DNA of 33,560 nucleotides. It comes from an uncultured Holophagaceae bacterium. Lineage in GTDB: Bacteria; Acidobacteriota; Holophagae; Holophagales; Holophagaceae. Positions 24,780 to 33,560 of the stretch are shown piece after piece (the stretch's first letter is position 1; the number at the start of each line of letters is the position of its first letter). Location of the stretch: the NCBI GenBank assembly GCA_903913215.1, contig CAIWKE010000014.1, positions 1-33,560 on the forward strand, read 5' to 3'. The notes below the pieces were generated by a model. It made no database searches. It was not told the origin of the DNA and saw only the letters and a program-made list of their open reading frames with translations. A program made the position numbers and the translations under genes.

Positions 24780-25559
24780 ATGTTCCTGCCCCTCTACCTC
24801 GGCGTGCTGCACGCCATGGAGCCTGACCACGTCGCGGTGGTGACCGGTGTGTCCCTGAGCGGCGAGCGGCGCGGTGCCTGGAAGGTGGGCTTGGCCTTTG
24901 GCGTGTCGCACATGCTGGCCGTGGCGTTGCTGGCCGTGGGTGCCACCTTCCTGGGGCGGACCTTCCTGGGGGATGGTTTCTTTGTCTGGATGGACCGCCT
25001 GGCCTGGACCCTGGTGCTGATGCTGGGCTTCTGGAACCTCGCTGCCGCCACAGGCCTGCGTGCCATCTCGCTGCACAGCCACGCCCACCACCACGGTCCC
25101 CTCACCCACGCCCACCCGCATCCCCACGCCCGCGGTGCGGGGCGCCTACCCACCCACCGGGTCCACCGGCCCCGGCCCACCCAGGTCGCCACCCGCCTCG
25201 GCAGCCGCGCCACCATCCTCCAACCCCTGGCCCAGCGCCCTGCGCGCCAGCACACCCGTGGCGCCTCGACCCACAGCTTCCACCACTCCGCCGCGTGGCT
25301 GGGCGCCTTCTTCGGCTTGGGCGGCGTGCGGGGCTTCACGACCCTCATGCGGAACGCAGGCATCAGCGGGCAGCTCCAGTTCCTGGAGGCCCTCCTGCTC
25401 TTCGGCCTGGGCATCACGGTGATGTTCACCCTGCTCAGCGCCGCGTCCGGCTGGCTGGTCGCCCGCCTGGGCACCCAGCTGTCCTTCCGCCGCAGCCTCT
25501 ATGCCCTCTCCGGCCTGGGCAACGTGGCTGTGGGCCTCTACCTCCTGCTCCACACCTAG
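24780..25559 (+). CDS. NicO/RcnA-like nickel permease with His-rich loop
   Basis: 259 residues, integral membrane. The first helix carries HAMEPDHV, the HX4DH metal-recognition motif of nickel/cobalt permeases, and a second helix carries SHMLAV. Hydrophobic segments lie near 1-20, 38-60, 68-90, 170-190, 200-225 and 240-257. Between the third and fourth lies a loop rich in His (HSHAHHHGPLTHAHPHPHA..) and then in Arg/Pro, likely to bind nickel. Its place at the head of the hyp genes suggests it supplies nickel for hydrogenase assembly, though RcnA relatives are exporters. No strong ribosome site is visible before the ATG, and a stop at 24735 limits upstream starts. Direction of transport is not determined. 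Confidence 0.8.
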   Translation: MFLPLYLGVLHAMEPDHVAVVTGVSLSGERRGAWKVGLAFGVSHMLAVALLAVGATFLGRTFLGDGFFVWMDRLAWTLVLMLGFWNLAAATGLRAISLHSHAHHHGPLTHAHPHPHARGAGRLPTHRVHRPRPTQVATRLGSRATILQPLAQRPARQHTRGASTHSFHHSAAWLGAFFGLGGVRGFTTLMRNAGISGQLQFLEALLLFGLGITVMFTLLSAASGWLVARLGTQLSFRRSLYALSGLGNVAVGLYLLLHT

Positions 25560-25570
25560 GGGGCGGTCCA

Positions 25571-25912
25571 GTGCACGAGATGAGCCTCATGGCCAGCATG
25601 CTGGACATCATCCAGGACCAGGCCCGCGCCGAGGGGTTCCAGCGGGTCACACGGGTCATTCTGGAAGTCGGCAAGCTGGCGGGCGTGGATGCCGAGGCCC
25701 TGCGCTTCGCCTTCGATGTAAGCACCGAGGATTCCGTGGCCCAGGGGGCCGAACTGCTCATCGAAGAACCCGAGGGCCGCGCCCGCTGTCCCGCATGTGG
25801 GCGAGAGGCCACGGTCCAGGCCTTCTACGATCCCTGCGCCGCCTGCGGGCAGATGCCCCAGGAACTCATCGCGGGGCGCGAACTGCGGGTGGTGGCCCTG
25901 GACGTGGATTAG
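25571..25912 (+). CDS. hypA: Hydrogenase nickel insertion protein HypA
   Basis: 113 residues, standard length. Cytoplasmic metallochaperone that, with HypB, delivers nickel to the large subunit. The GTG at 25571 gives the obligatory MHEMSL start, whose His2 is a nickel ligand. The zinc site is formed by CPAC and CAAC pairs in the second half. It starts 11 bases after the permease stop; the frame is open further upstream, but that stretch lies inside the permease gene and is not part of HypA. Confidence 0.95.
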   Translation: MHEMSLMASMLDIIQDQARAEGFQRVTRVILEVGKLAGVDAEALRFAFDVSTEDSVAQGAELLIEEPEGRARCPACGREATVQAFYDPCAACGQMPQELIAGRELRVVALDVD

Positions 25913-26003
25913 GGCACATTCCGCTTGCGTCTCCGCCCATCCTCGCCAGTATTCTTCTCATCCCCAACTCTTCTCACCTGCCCAGCCGGACCCCGGAGTC
26001 GCC

Positions 26004-26720
26004 ATGTGCACCACCTGTGGTTGCGAGGATCACACCCACACCCACCCTGAACCTGGCGGGCGCCGGCGGGTCTCAATGGAAAAGAACCTCCTGGCCAAGA
26101 ACGATGCCTTTGCCACCCGGAACCGCAGCTACTTCGAAGCACGAGGGATCCTGGCCCTGAACCTCGTCTCCAGTCCTGGCTCTGGCAAGACGAGCCTCCT
26201 GGTAGCCACCCTGGAGCGGCTGGGCAGCGCCCACCCGGCGGTGGTGGTGGAGGGTGACCAGCAGACCAGTCGCGATGCGGACCGCATCCGCGCTGCCGGA
26301 GCCCCGGCACTCCAGATCAACACGGGCAAGGGCTGCCATCTGGATGCCCACAGTGTGGAGCACGCGATCCTCGAACTGGCGCCGCCGCCGGGAGCCCTGG
26401 TCTTCATCGAGAACGTGGGCAACCTGGTCTGCCCCGCCCCGTTCGACCTCGGCGAGGCCCACAAGGTGGTGATCCTCTCAGTCACAGAAGGCGAGGACAA
26501 GCCCCTCAAATACCCGGACATGTTCGCCGCCGCGGACCTCATGCTGCTGAACAAGGTGGACCTCCTGCCCCACGTGGACTTCGATGAGGCCGCCTGCCTG
26601 GGCTATGCCCTCCAAGTCAATCCGCGCCTGGAGGTCCTGCGCACCAGCGCCCGCAGTGGCGAGGGCCTGCAGGCCTGGATCGATTGGCTCCTGGCGCGAA
26701 GCGCGGCCCTGGCCCGCTGA
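26004..26720 (+). CDS. hypB: Hydrogenase nickel incorporation GTPase HypB
   Basis: 238 residues. GTPase that supports nickel insertion. The ATG at 26004, after CGGAGTCGCC, gives the N-terminal MCTTCGC high-affinity nickel motif (Cys2, Cys5, Cys7) and a short His stretch (HTHTH). The P-loop is [10 protein letters not shown] near 56-65; [15 protein letters not shown] and [11 protein letters not shown] are HypB hallmarks that include the dimer-interface metal site, and NKVDLL is the guanine-specificity motif. It follows hypA by 91 bases and precedes hypF by 4. Confidence 0.96.
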   Translation: MCTTCGCEDHTHTHPEPGGRRRVSMEKNLLAKNDAFATRNRSYFEARGILALNLVSSPGSGKTSLLVATLERLGSAHPAVVVEGDQQTSRDADRIRAAGAPALQINTGKGCHLDAHSVEHAILELAPPPGALVFIENVGNLVCPAPFDLGEAHKVVILSVTEGEDKPLKYPDMFAAADLMLLNKVDLLPHVDFDEAACLGYALQVNPRLEVLRTSARSGEGLQAWIDWLLARSAALAR

Positions 26721-26724
26721 TCCC

Positions 26725-28968
26725 GTGCCCCGCCTCCGCATCCAGGTCCAAGGCGTTGTGCAGGGTGTCGGCTTCCGTCCCTTTGTGTACCGGCTGGCCC
26801 GGGAGCTTCGCCTGGGCGGCTGGGTGCAGAACCGCCCCGAGGGCATCCGCATCGAGGTGCAGGGACCGGCCTCAGCCCAGGAGGATTTCCTGCACCGGCT
26901 CCTCAGCGAGGCCCCCCGGGCTGCGGCCATCACCGCCATCCGCAGCGAAGTCCTGCCCGAAGTCGAAGCGGCCCCCTTCGAAATCCTGACCAGCGAAAGC
27001 CGCGGGGACCGCCTGCCCAGCATTCCAGCAGACCTGGCCATCTGCCCCGACTGCGAGCGGGAGATCCTGGATCCCAAGGCCCGCCGCTTCCGCTACCCCT
27101 TCACCAACTGCACCGCCTGCGGGCCCCGCTACTCCATCATCGCGGCCCTGCCCTATGACCGGCCCCGCACGGCCATGGCGGCCTTCCCCCTCTGCCCAGA
27201 GTGCCGCCGGGAATTCGAGAACCCCCGAGACCGGCGCTTCCATGCTCAGCCCGTGGCCTGCCCCCGCTGTGGACCCAGGCTGGGCTTCAGCGGTCCCGGG
27301 GGTGAGCTGGAGGCCGAAGCTGGGGAGGCCCTGGCGGCCGGAGTGGCTCTCTTGCAACGGGGCGGCATCCTGGCCCTCAAGGGGTTGGGTGGTTTCCAGT
27401 TCCTGGTGGACGCGGGCTCGCAGCCAGCGGTGCAGTGGCTCAGGGATCGCAAGGGCCGGGCCGAGAAACCCTTCGCCGTCATGTTCCCGGACCGCGCCGC
27501 CCTGGGGGCCGCCTGCGAGGTGGACGCCGCCGCCCTGGTCGTGCTCGAAGGCCCCGCCGCCCCCATCCTGCTGCTACCCAGGCGCGAAGGCGCCGCCATA
27601 GCGCCGGCCGTGGCGCCGGAGAACCCGGACCTGGGCGCCTTCCTGCCCTCCACGCCGCTGCACCGGCTCCTGCTGGACAGCTTCGGCGGCCCCCTGGTCT
27701 GCACCAGCGGGAACCGCTCCGAGGAGCCCATGGTCATCGGCAATGCCGAGGCCCTGGCCCGGCTGGGCGATATCGCTGATGGCTTCCTGCATCACGATCG
27801 TCCGGTGCTGCGCCCCCTCGACGACTCCGTGGGCCGCATGGAAGGAGGCGTCCTGCGCCTGCTGCGCCGGGCCCGGGGCTTCGCTCCCCTGCCCCTGGCC
27901 CTGGAGGGCCCCTCGGTGCTGGCCCTGGGCGGCCACACCAAGGGCAGCGTCACCCTCCTGGCTGGAGGGCAGGCCGTGGTGAGCCAGCACCTGGGAGATC
28001 TGGACAGCCCCCAGGGCCTGGCCCTGCTGGACAGTACCGTGGCGGACCTTTTGGCCTTCCTGGAGGCGAACCCCCAACGCATCGCCTGCGACCTGCACCC
28101 CGACTACGGCAGCACCCACGCAGCCGCGGCCCTGGCACGGCGCCTGACCCTGCCCCTGAGCCGGGTCCAACATCACCACGCCCACGTGGCCGCCGTGATG
28201 GCTGAGCACGGCCTGGACGGTCCAGTGCTGGGCCTGGCCTGGGACGGCTCCGGCTGGGGCCCTGATGGCACCGTGTGGGGCGGCGAGGCCCTGGTGGTGG
28301 ATGGGAGCGGCTTCCGCCGGGTGGGGCACCTGCGCCCCTTCCCCCTGCCCGGCGGCGAGCGGGCCGTGCGCGAGCCCCGCCGCTCGGCCCTGGGTCTCTG
28401 CCTGGCCTGCCTCGGGACCGTCGGCCCCGCCGCCGACGCCTTCACCCTCGACGAGGTGGCCCTCCTCAGCCAGATGGTCGCACGCAGCCTCAACACCCCG
28501 CTCACCTCCAGCATCGGCCGCCTCTTTGACGCCGTGGCCAGCCTGGTGGGCCTGCGTAGCCGCTCTGACTTCGAGGGCCAGGCGGCCATGGCCCTTGAGT
28601 TCCAGGCCCGACGCGGACGTGGCGCCGGCACCTACCCGATCCTTCTGCGCAGCGGGCAGGCCGATCCCACGCTGCTGCTGGAGGCCCTCGCAGAGGATCT
28701 GCGCCGGGGCGCAGCGCCCTCGGCCATGGCCTTCCGCTTCCACGCGGCGCTGGCGGACCTGGCCCTGGCCTTCGCCCAGGCCGCCGGCCTGGAGCAGGTC
28801 GTGCTCTCGGGCGGCTGCTTCCAGAACCAGCTGCTCTCGGAACTCTGTGAGGCCCGCCTGGGCCAGGGCGGCTTCCAGGTCTTCCGCCCCGCCCTCTATC
28901 CTGCCAACGACGGCGCCCTCTCTCTCGGCCAGGCCTGGGTGGCCTCTCGTCTTTTCATGGAGCGCTGA
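26725..28968 (+). CDS. hypF: Carbamoyltransferase HypF
   Basis: 747 residues. Makes the carbamoyl group from carbamoyl phosphate and ATP and passes it to HypE, the source of the two cyanide ligands. Domains in order: acylphosphatase-like (about 1-90, GVVQGVGFRPFVYRLA), two zinc-finger pairs (CPDC..CTAC and CPEC..CPRC, about 105-185), a YrdC-like domain (about 200-375, including KGLGGFQFLVDA and TSGNRSEEPM), and a Kae1-like domain to the end with HHHAHVAAVMAEHG. The start is taken as the GTG at 26725, 4 bases after hypB, because PRLRIQVQGVVQGVG begins the domain directly. No ribosome site is obvious, so translation is probably coupled to hypB. Confidence 0.95.
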   Translation: MPRLRIQVQGVVQGVGFRPFVYRLARELRLGGWVQNRPEGIRIEVQGPASAQEDFLHRLLSEAPRAAAITAIRSEVLPEVEAAPFEILTSESRGDRLPSIPADLAICPDCEREILDPKARRFRYPFTNCTACGPRYSIIAALPYDRPRTAMAAFPLCPECRREFENPRDRRFHAQPVACPRCGPRLGFSGPGGELEAEAGEALAAGVALLQRGGILALKGLGGFQFLVDAGSQPAVQWLRDRKGRAEKPFAVMFPDRAALGAACEVDAAALVVLEGPAAPILLLPRREGAAIAPAVAPENPDLGAFLPSTPLHRLLLDSFGGPLVCTSGNRSEEPMVIGNAEALARLGDIADGFLHHDRPVLRPLDDSVGRMEGGVLRLLRRARGFAPLPLALEGPSVLALGGHTKGSVTLLAGGQAVVSQHLGDLDSPQGLALLDSTVADLLAFLEANPQRIACDLHPDYGSTHAAAALARRLTLPLSRVQHHHAHVAAVMAEHGLDGPVLGLAWDGSGWGPDGTVWGGEALVVDGSGFRRVGHLRPFPLPGGERAVREPRRSALGLCLACLGTVGPAADAFTLDEVALLSQMVARSLNTPLTSSIGRLFDAVASLVGLRSRSDFEGQAAMALEFQARRGRGAGTYPILLRSGQADPTLLLEALAEDLRRGAAPSAMAFRFHAALADLALAFAQAAGLEQVVLSGGCFQNQLLSELCEARLGQGGFQVFRPALYPANDGALSLGQAWVASRLFMER

Positions 28969-28969
28969 T

Positions 28970-29209
28970 ATGTGCCTTGGCGTACCTGGACGCATCCTGG
29001 ACCTGGGGGAAGCCCCCCTCCACTTCGGCCACGTGGCCTTCGGTGAGGTGGTGAAACAGGTCAGCCTGGCCCTGGTGCCCGACGCTCAGCCGGGCGACTA
29101 CGTGATCGTCCACGCGGGCACCGCCCTGGAGGTGATCGACGAGGCCGCCGCGGCCCGCACCTGGGAAGCCCTGGCGCAGCTGCGGCCCTTCGGGGAGGAG
29201 ACCCCATGA
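28970..29209 (+). CDS. hypC: Hydrogenase assembly chaperone HypC
   Basis: 79 residues. Small chaperone that binds HypD and the large-subunit precursor during Fe(CN)2CO assembly. It begins with the invariant MCLGVPGRI, whose Cys2 is essential, and contains the expected [23 protein letters not shown] barrel. It starts 1 base after the hypF stop and overlaps hypD by 4 bases. A HybG paralogue would look alike; one copy is seen here. Confidence 0.95.
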   Translation: MCLGVPGRILDLGEAPLHFGHVAFGEVVKQVSLALVPDAQPGDYVIVHAGTALEVIDEAAAARTWEALAQLRPFGEETP

Positions 29210-30300
29210 GGTTCCTGGACGAATACCGGGAAGCCGAGGCGGTCCAGCCCCTGGTGGCGGCCATCCAGCAGCGCGTGACCCGGCCCTGGACCCTCATGGA
29301 GGTCTGCGGCGGCCAGACCCACAGCATCATGCGCTTCGGCATCGACCGCCTGCTGCCTGCGAAGCTCCGCCTCATCCACGGCCCCGGCTGTCCGGTCTGC
29401 GTGACCCCCGTGGCCTTCATCGACAAGGCCCTGGCCATCGCCGCCCAGCCCGGCGTGGTGTTCTGTTCCTTCGGCGACATGCTGCGGGTGCCCGGCTCCG
29501 CGGAGGACCTGCTGCGCGTGAAGTCCCGGGGCGGCGATGTGCGCATCGTCTACTCAGCCCTGGACGCGGTGCAGCTGGCCGCACGCCTGCCCGACCGGGA
29601 AGTGGTGTTCTTCGCCGTGGGCTTCGAGACCACAGCCCCGGCCAACGCCCTGGCAGTGCGGGAGGCGCGGCGCCTGGGCCTGGCCAACTTCAGCCTGCTG
29701 GTCAGTCACGTGCGGGTGCCCCCAGCCCTGGAGCTGCTGCTGGCCTCTGGCCGGGCCCAGGTGGACGCCTTCCTGGCCGCGGGCCATGTCTGCGCAATCA
29801 TGGGCACCGAGGAATACCTCCCCCTCACGGCCCGCCACCACGTGCCCATCGTGGTCACCGGCTTCGAGCCCGTGGACCTGCTGCGGGGCATTCTGGACTG
29901 CGTCACCCAGCTGGAGGAGGGCCGCGCCGAGGTGAGCAACGCCTACGAGCGGGTGGTGGTCCCCCGCGGCAATGCCGTGGCCCAGACCCTGCTGGCCGAG
30001 GTCTTTCAGGTGGTGGACCGCTGCTGGCGGGGCCTGGGCCTCATCCCGCGCAGTGGCTTCGCCCTGCGGGAGGAATTCGCGGACCTGGACGCCGAGCTCC
30101 GCTTCGACGTGGCGGAGATTGGCGGCGCGGAGTCGCCGGACTGTCGCAGTGGCGAGGTGCTGCAGGGGCTGCTCTGGCCCACGGACTGCCCGGCCTTCGG
30201 CACCACCTGCACTCCCGAACATCCCCTGGGCGCCACCATGGTGAGCACCGAAGGAGCCTGCGCCGCCCACTACCGCTACCGCCGTCCGGGAGAAGCCTGA
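29206..30300 (+). CDS. hypD: Hydrogenase formation protein HypD
   Basis: 364 residues. Fe-S scaffold on which the Fe(CN)2CO unit is built with HypC. Visible: [16 protein letters not shown], the [11 protein letters not shown] motif with its two cysteines, and [10 protein letters not shown]. The C-terminal cluster-binding part carries several spaced cysteines ([37 protein letters not shown] is the segment ending near 355). The start overlaps the hypC stop (ATGA), so the two partners are translationally coupled. No domain is missing. Confidence 0.96.
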   Translation: MRFLDEYREAEAVQPLVAAIQQRVTRPWTLMEVCGGQTHSIMRFGIDRLLPAKLRLIHGPGCPVCVTPVAFIDKALAIAAQPGVVFCSFGDMLRVPGSAEDLLRVKSRGGDVRIVYSALDAVQLAARLPDREVVFFAVGFETTAPANALAVREARRLGLANFSLLVSHVRVPPALELLLASGRAQVDAFLAAGHVCAIMGTEEYLPLTARHHVPIVVTGFEPVDLLRGILDCVTQLEEGRAEVSNAYERVVVPRGNAVAQTLLAEVFQVVDRCWRGLGLIPRSGFALREEFADLDAELRFDVAEIGGAESPDCRSGEVLQGLLWPTDCPAFGTTCTPEHPLGATMVSTEGACAAHYRYRRPGEA

Positions 30301-31343
30301 TGCCCGAGTTCAACCTGCAGTGCCCGGTACCCCTGCCCCTGGAAACGGTCCAGATGGCCCACGGTGGCGGCGGCCGGGTCATGCGCAATCTGCTTGAGTC
30401 CCTGCTGCTGCCCGCCTTCGCCAACCCGGCCCTGGAGGCCCGCCACGATGCAGCCCTGCTGGAGCTGGGCGGGGCCCGCCTGGCCTTCACCACAGACAGC
30501 TTCGTGGTGACCCCCCGCAGCTTTCCCGGCGGTGACATCGGTGAGCTGGCCGTCTACGGCACCGTGAACGACCTGGCCTGCGGCGGCGCCCTGCCCCGCT
30601 TCCTCAGCTGTGCCCTCATCCTGGAAGAAGGCCTGCCCCTGGCGGAGCTGGCGAACCTGGTGACCTCCATGCAGCAGGCTGCCACCCGCTGCGGCGTGAC
30701 CATTGTTACTGGAGACACCAAGGTGGTGGACCGGGGCCGCGGCGATGGACTCTACATCAACACCACGGGGCTTGGCCTTGTGCCCGAAGGCCGAGTGCTG
30801 GGCCCCCGCCAGGTGCGCCCCGGCGACGCCATCCTGGTCTCGGGCGACCTCGGTCGCCACGGCGTGGCGGTGCTCTCCGTACGCGAGGGCCTGGCCTTCG
30901 AGACGCCCATCCTCAGCGACTGCGCCCCGATTCACCACCTGGCCGAGGCCCTCTGGACTGCGGGCATCTCGGTCCATTGCCTGCGAGACCCCACCCGGGG
31001 CGGCCTGGGCGCCGTGCTCAACGAGATCGGCCTGGACGGGGGCCTGAGCCTGGAGGTGCGGGAGCAGGATATTCCTGTGGTCCCGGCAGTGGCCGCTGCT
31101 TGCGAGTTGCTGGGCCTGGACCCGCTCCAGGTGGCCTGCGAGGGGCGCCTGGTCGCCTTCGTGCCCGGAACCCAGGCCGAGGCCGCCCTGGCGGCCCTGC
31201 ACCAGCTCCCGGAAGGCCGGGGTGCGGCGATCATCGGGCGGGTCCTCGACGCTGGCACGGTCCCGGTGACCCTCCGCACGCGCCTGGGCACAGAGCGCAT
31301 CCTGGACCTGCCCTCAGGGGAGCAGCTGCCCCGCATCTGCTAG
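30300..31343 (+). CDS. hypE: Carbamoyl dehydratase HypE
   Basis: 347 residues. ATP-dependent enzyme that turns the carbamoyl group on its C-terminal cysteine into a thiocyanate for cyanide transfer. The C-terminus ends in PRIC, so the acceptor Cys is present as the last residue. N-terminal MAHGGGGRVM and the FTTDSFVV, GTVNDLACGGA and TGDTKVVDRG motifs are those of the PurM-like fold. It starts in a TGATG overlap with hypD and is the last gene of the hyp run. The convergent aldo/keto reductase ends 4 bases away, with no terminator visible. Confidence 0.96.
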   Translation: MPEFNLQCPVPLPLETVQMAHGGGGRVMRNLLESLLLPAFANPALEARHDAALLELGGARLAFTTDSFVVTPRSFPGGDIGELAVYGTVNDLACGGALPRFLSCALILEEGLPLAELANLVTSMQQAATRCGVTIVTGDTKVVDRGRGDGLYINTTGLGLVPEGRVLGPRQVRPGDAILVSGDLGRHGVAVLSVREGLAFETPILSDCAPIHHLAEALWTAGISVHCLRDPTRGGLGAVLNEIGLDGGLSLEVREQDIPVVPAVAAACELLGLDPLQVACEGRLVAFVPGTQAEAALAALHQLPEGRGAAIIGRVLDAGTVPVTLRTRLGTERILDLPSGEQLPRIC

Positions 31344-31347
31344 GAAC

Positions 31348-32385
<1,038 letters not shown>

Positions 32386-33033
32386 TCATCCCCAGGTGGC
32401 GGTCCGTCGCTGCCTCAGGAGGCCGCCGAAGTCCAGGTCCGGCCGGATCACAACGGCAGGCACCAGGTCTTCCCGCCGGACCTTCTTGTGCAGGACGTAG
32501 TGCTGGAAGGCCCGCTCGCCCTCGATGCCCGGCAGGGTGACCAGGTTCATGGTGGTCTCCACGTCCCCCAGAGCGCGATGCGCGGTGCCCCGCGGGGAGC
32601 CGAAGAAATGGCTTAGACCCTGTAACGACGTGGTGCGGAGACCGGAGTAGAGCCGCTGCCAGGGAATGCCGCGGCAGGTGCAACCCCAGGCCAGGTCCGG
32701 TGCTTCAGGCACCACCTGGGCCACGAAGCCCTTGTCGAAGCCGCTGTTGTGGGCCAGGCAGATGTCGGCCGCATTCAACAGCGCCGAGCAGGCCGCAGCC
32801 TCGATGCGCCGTCCCCGCACCATGGCGTCCGTGATGCCGTGAACAGCCTGGGCCCCGGCGGGCATGGGGCAGCCGGGATCCTGCAGGGCCTCGTACTGGT
32901 CCAGGCGACGCAGGATGCGCCCCGTGTCCCAGTCCACCTCCGCCAGCACAATGGCGATCTCGATGATCCGATCCGTGCGGGAAGAGAGTCCCGTGGTCTC
33001 GGTATCGACGTAGGCGACGCGCAGGCTGGGCAT
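32386..33033 (-). CDS. DnaQ-like 3'-5' exonuclease (DEDDh)
   Basis: 215 residues, a single exonuclease domain. The DEDDh residues are visible: VDTETTGL (Asp10, Glu12), HNSGFDKGF (Asp) and HRALGDVETT (His, Asp). Spacing resembles the proofreading epsilon subunit and related stand-alone exonucleases. The C-terminal 40 residues continue past the domain (LHKKVRREDLVPAVVIRPDLDFG..) without a polymerase-binding motif I recognise. A GGAG site stands about 7 bases before the ATG. It may act in repair or RNA/DNA trimming. It lies just inside the end of an insertion sequence, so its promoter may be affected by the insertion. Confidence 0.87.
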   Translation of the reverse strand: MPSLRVAYVDTETTGLSSRTDRIIEIAIVLAEVDWDTGRILRRLDQYEALQDPGCPMPAGAQAVHGITDAMVRGRRIEAAACSALLNAADICLAHNSGFDKGFVAQVVPEAPDLAWGCTCRGIPWQRLYSGLRTTSLQGLSHFFGSPRGTAHRALGDVETTMNLVTLPGIEGERAFQHYVLHKKVRREDLVPAVVIRPDLDFGGLLRQRRTATWG

Positions 33034-33069
33034 GAGGTTCTCCAGGCCCAGTATGGCGGGGTTGGACTA

Positions 33070-33560
33070 GGGCTTTTTTTCGGTTCATCCGGGAATTCCG
33101 GGGAAGGCTGAGCGGACTTTGAGGAAGAAGTAGGCATCGTCCCGGTAGCCGTAGCCAATGCGCTTGATGAGCTTGATCTTGTTGTTCACGCCTTCGATCA
33201 GGCTGGTGTGGATGGGAAAGTCACAGTGAGCCAGGATGCCGTCGATCCTCTTACCGAGGTTCTTCGCGAAGCTGATGAGTGGGGGTATGCCGCTTTCCCT
33301 GGCCCGATCCAACCAGCCTTCCCAGGCCCTTCGCGCCCAGCCTGTCCGCTTGTAGTCCCATAGCTGCTTGAGGTCATCCTTCAGCAGGTAGACGGTCATC
33401 AGGGCCTGATTCGCTTCGAGTAGCTCGTTCAGCCGGACCTTGGCTTTCTCGTCAGGGAGATTCTCCCAATTCCGAAGCAGGAGCCACTTGGCACCCTTCA
33501 CGACCTTCCGGGTGGCCTTGTCATGCCTGAGTCGATTCGCCTCATCCACCCGGACCCGGT
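33070..33560. mobile_element. End of an ISL3-family insertion sequence (runs off the window)
   Basis: The ISL3-type transposase gene stops at 33085. A GGGCTTTTTTT tract begins at 33070 and probably lies near the terminal repeat, but the other end is outside the window, so neither the inverted repeat nor a target duplication can be checked. The left boundary given here is approximate. Confidence 0.5.
33085..33560 (-). CDS. ISL3-family transposase, C-terminal part (partial)
   Basis: The frame is open to the window edge, so the N-terminal zinc-finger and most of the DDE domain lie outside; about 158 codons are visible. The VDEANRLRH start of the visible part, WLLLRNWENL, and the closing EGVNNKIKLIKRIGYGYRD.YFFLKV are typical of the DDE_Tnp_ISL3 C-terminal half, where that Glu should be the last catalytic acid. 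The GTG at 33549 is only an internal valine, not a start. The gene reads toward the exonuclease and shares its strand. The visible part has no frameshift or stop, so the copy may be intact. Confidence 0.88.
   Translation of the reverse strand, partial: RVRVDEANRLRHDKATRKVVKGAKWLLLRNWENLPDEKAKVRLNELLEANQALMTVYLLKDDLKQLWDYKRTGWARRAWEGWLDRARESGIPPLISFAKNLGKRIDGILAHCDFPIHTSLIEGVNNKIKLIKRIGYGYRDDAYFFLKVRSAFPGIPG

Noticed and set aside
27574-28995. 473-codon minus-strand frame antisense to hypF
   Set aside because: hypF is conserved throughout this span; the antisense product is low-complexity.

Overview
The window is GC-rich (well above 60% by eye), densely packed and plainly bacterial. An exported DAP-type murein toolkit, a membrane-bound uptake [NiFe] hydrogenase with its hyp genes, and cyclic-di-GMP and chemotaxis genes point to a Gram-negative environmental bacterium. 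The style resembles Acidobacteriota of the Holophaga/Geothrix type, but that is an inference, because no rRNA or other phylogenetic marker is present. No tRNA, rRNA or CRISPR array was seen.

Layout. (1) 1-3739: the 3' part of a very long methyl-accepting chemotaxis protein built from a tandem array of HAMP-like units, followed by a CheW adaptor and a strong bidirectional terminator. (2) 3797-12151: eight consecutive genes, all with an apparent export signal, that together look like an extracytoplasmic murein-peptide breakdown and salvage set. They are a C26-type amidotransferase-like hydrolase, a Tat-like dipeptide epimerase, an SH3-NlpC/P60 endopeptidase, a class A-like serine hydrolase, a VanX/DdpX D-Ala-D-Ala dipeptidase, a diaminopimelate-decarboxylase homologue with a signal peptide, an AmiD-like lipoprotein amidase and a class C-like serine hydrolase. 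(3) 12152-14864: an inverted-repeat-rich spacer, then topoisomerase III (probable CTG start) behind a small coiled-coil/HTH gene. (4) 14978-20560: a cyclic-di-GMP locus with a giant periplasmic propeller-GGDEF diguanylate cyclase, divergent from a PilZ protein translationally coupled to a HEAT-repeat protein. (5) 20589-31343: a divergent uptake-hydrogenase locus. The minus strand carries small subunit, large subunit, cytochrome b and maturation protease; the plus strand carries a NicO-like nickel permease and hypA-B-F-C-D-E. The small subunit has the six-cysteine proximal-cluster signature of O2-tolerant enzymes. (6) 31348-33560: an aldo/keto reductase, a DnaQ-like exonuclease and the end of an ISL3-type insertion sequence that runs off the window.

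How the genes could work together. In region 2 the amidase would release stem peptides from MurNAc, DdpX would cut D-Ala-D-Ala, and the NlpC/P60 enzyme would cut the gamma-D-Glu-DAP bond. The epimerase would turn L-Ala-D-Glu into L-Ala-L-Glu, and the LysA homologue could convert released DAP to lysine. Each step is known from cytoplasmic or periplasmic enzymes; having all of them apparently exported and clustered is the most unusual feature here. In region 5 the hyp genes assemble the NiFe(CN)2CO site of the adjacent hydrogenase, whose large subunit still carries the C-terminal tail that the adjacent protease would remove.
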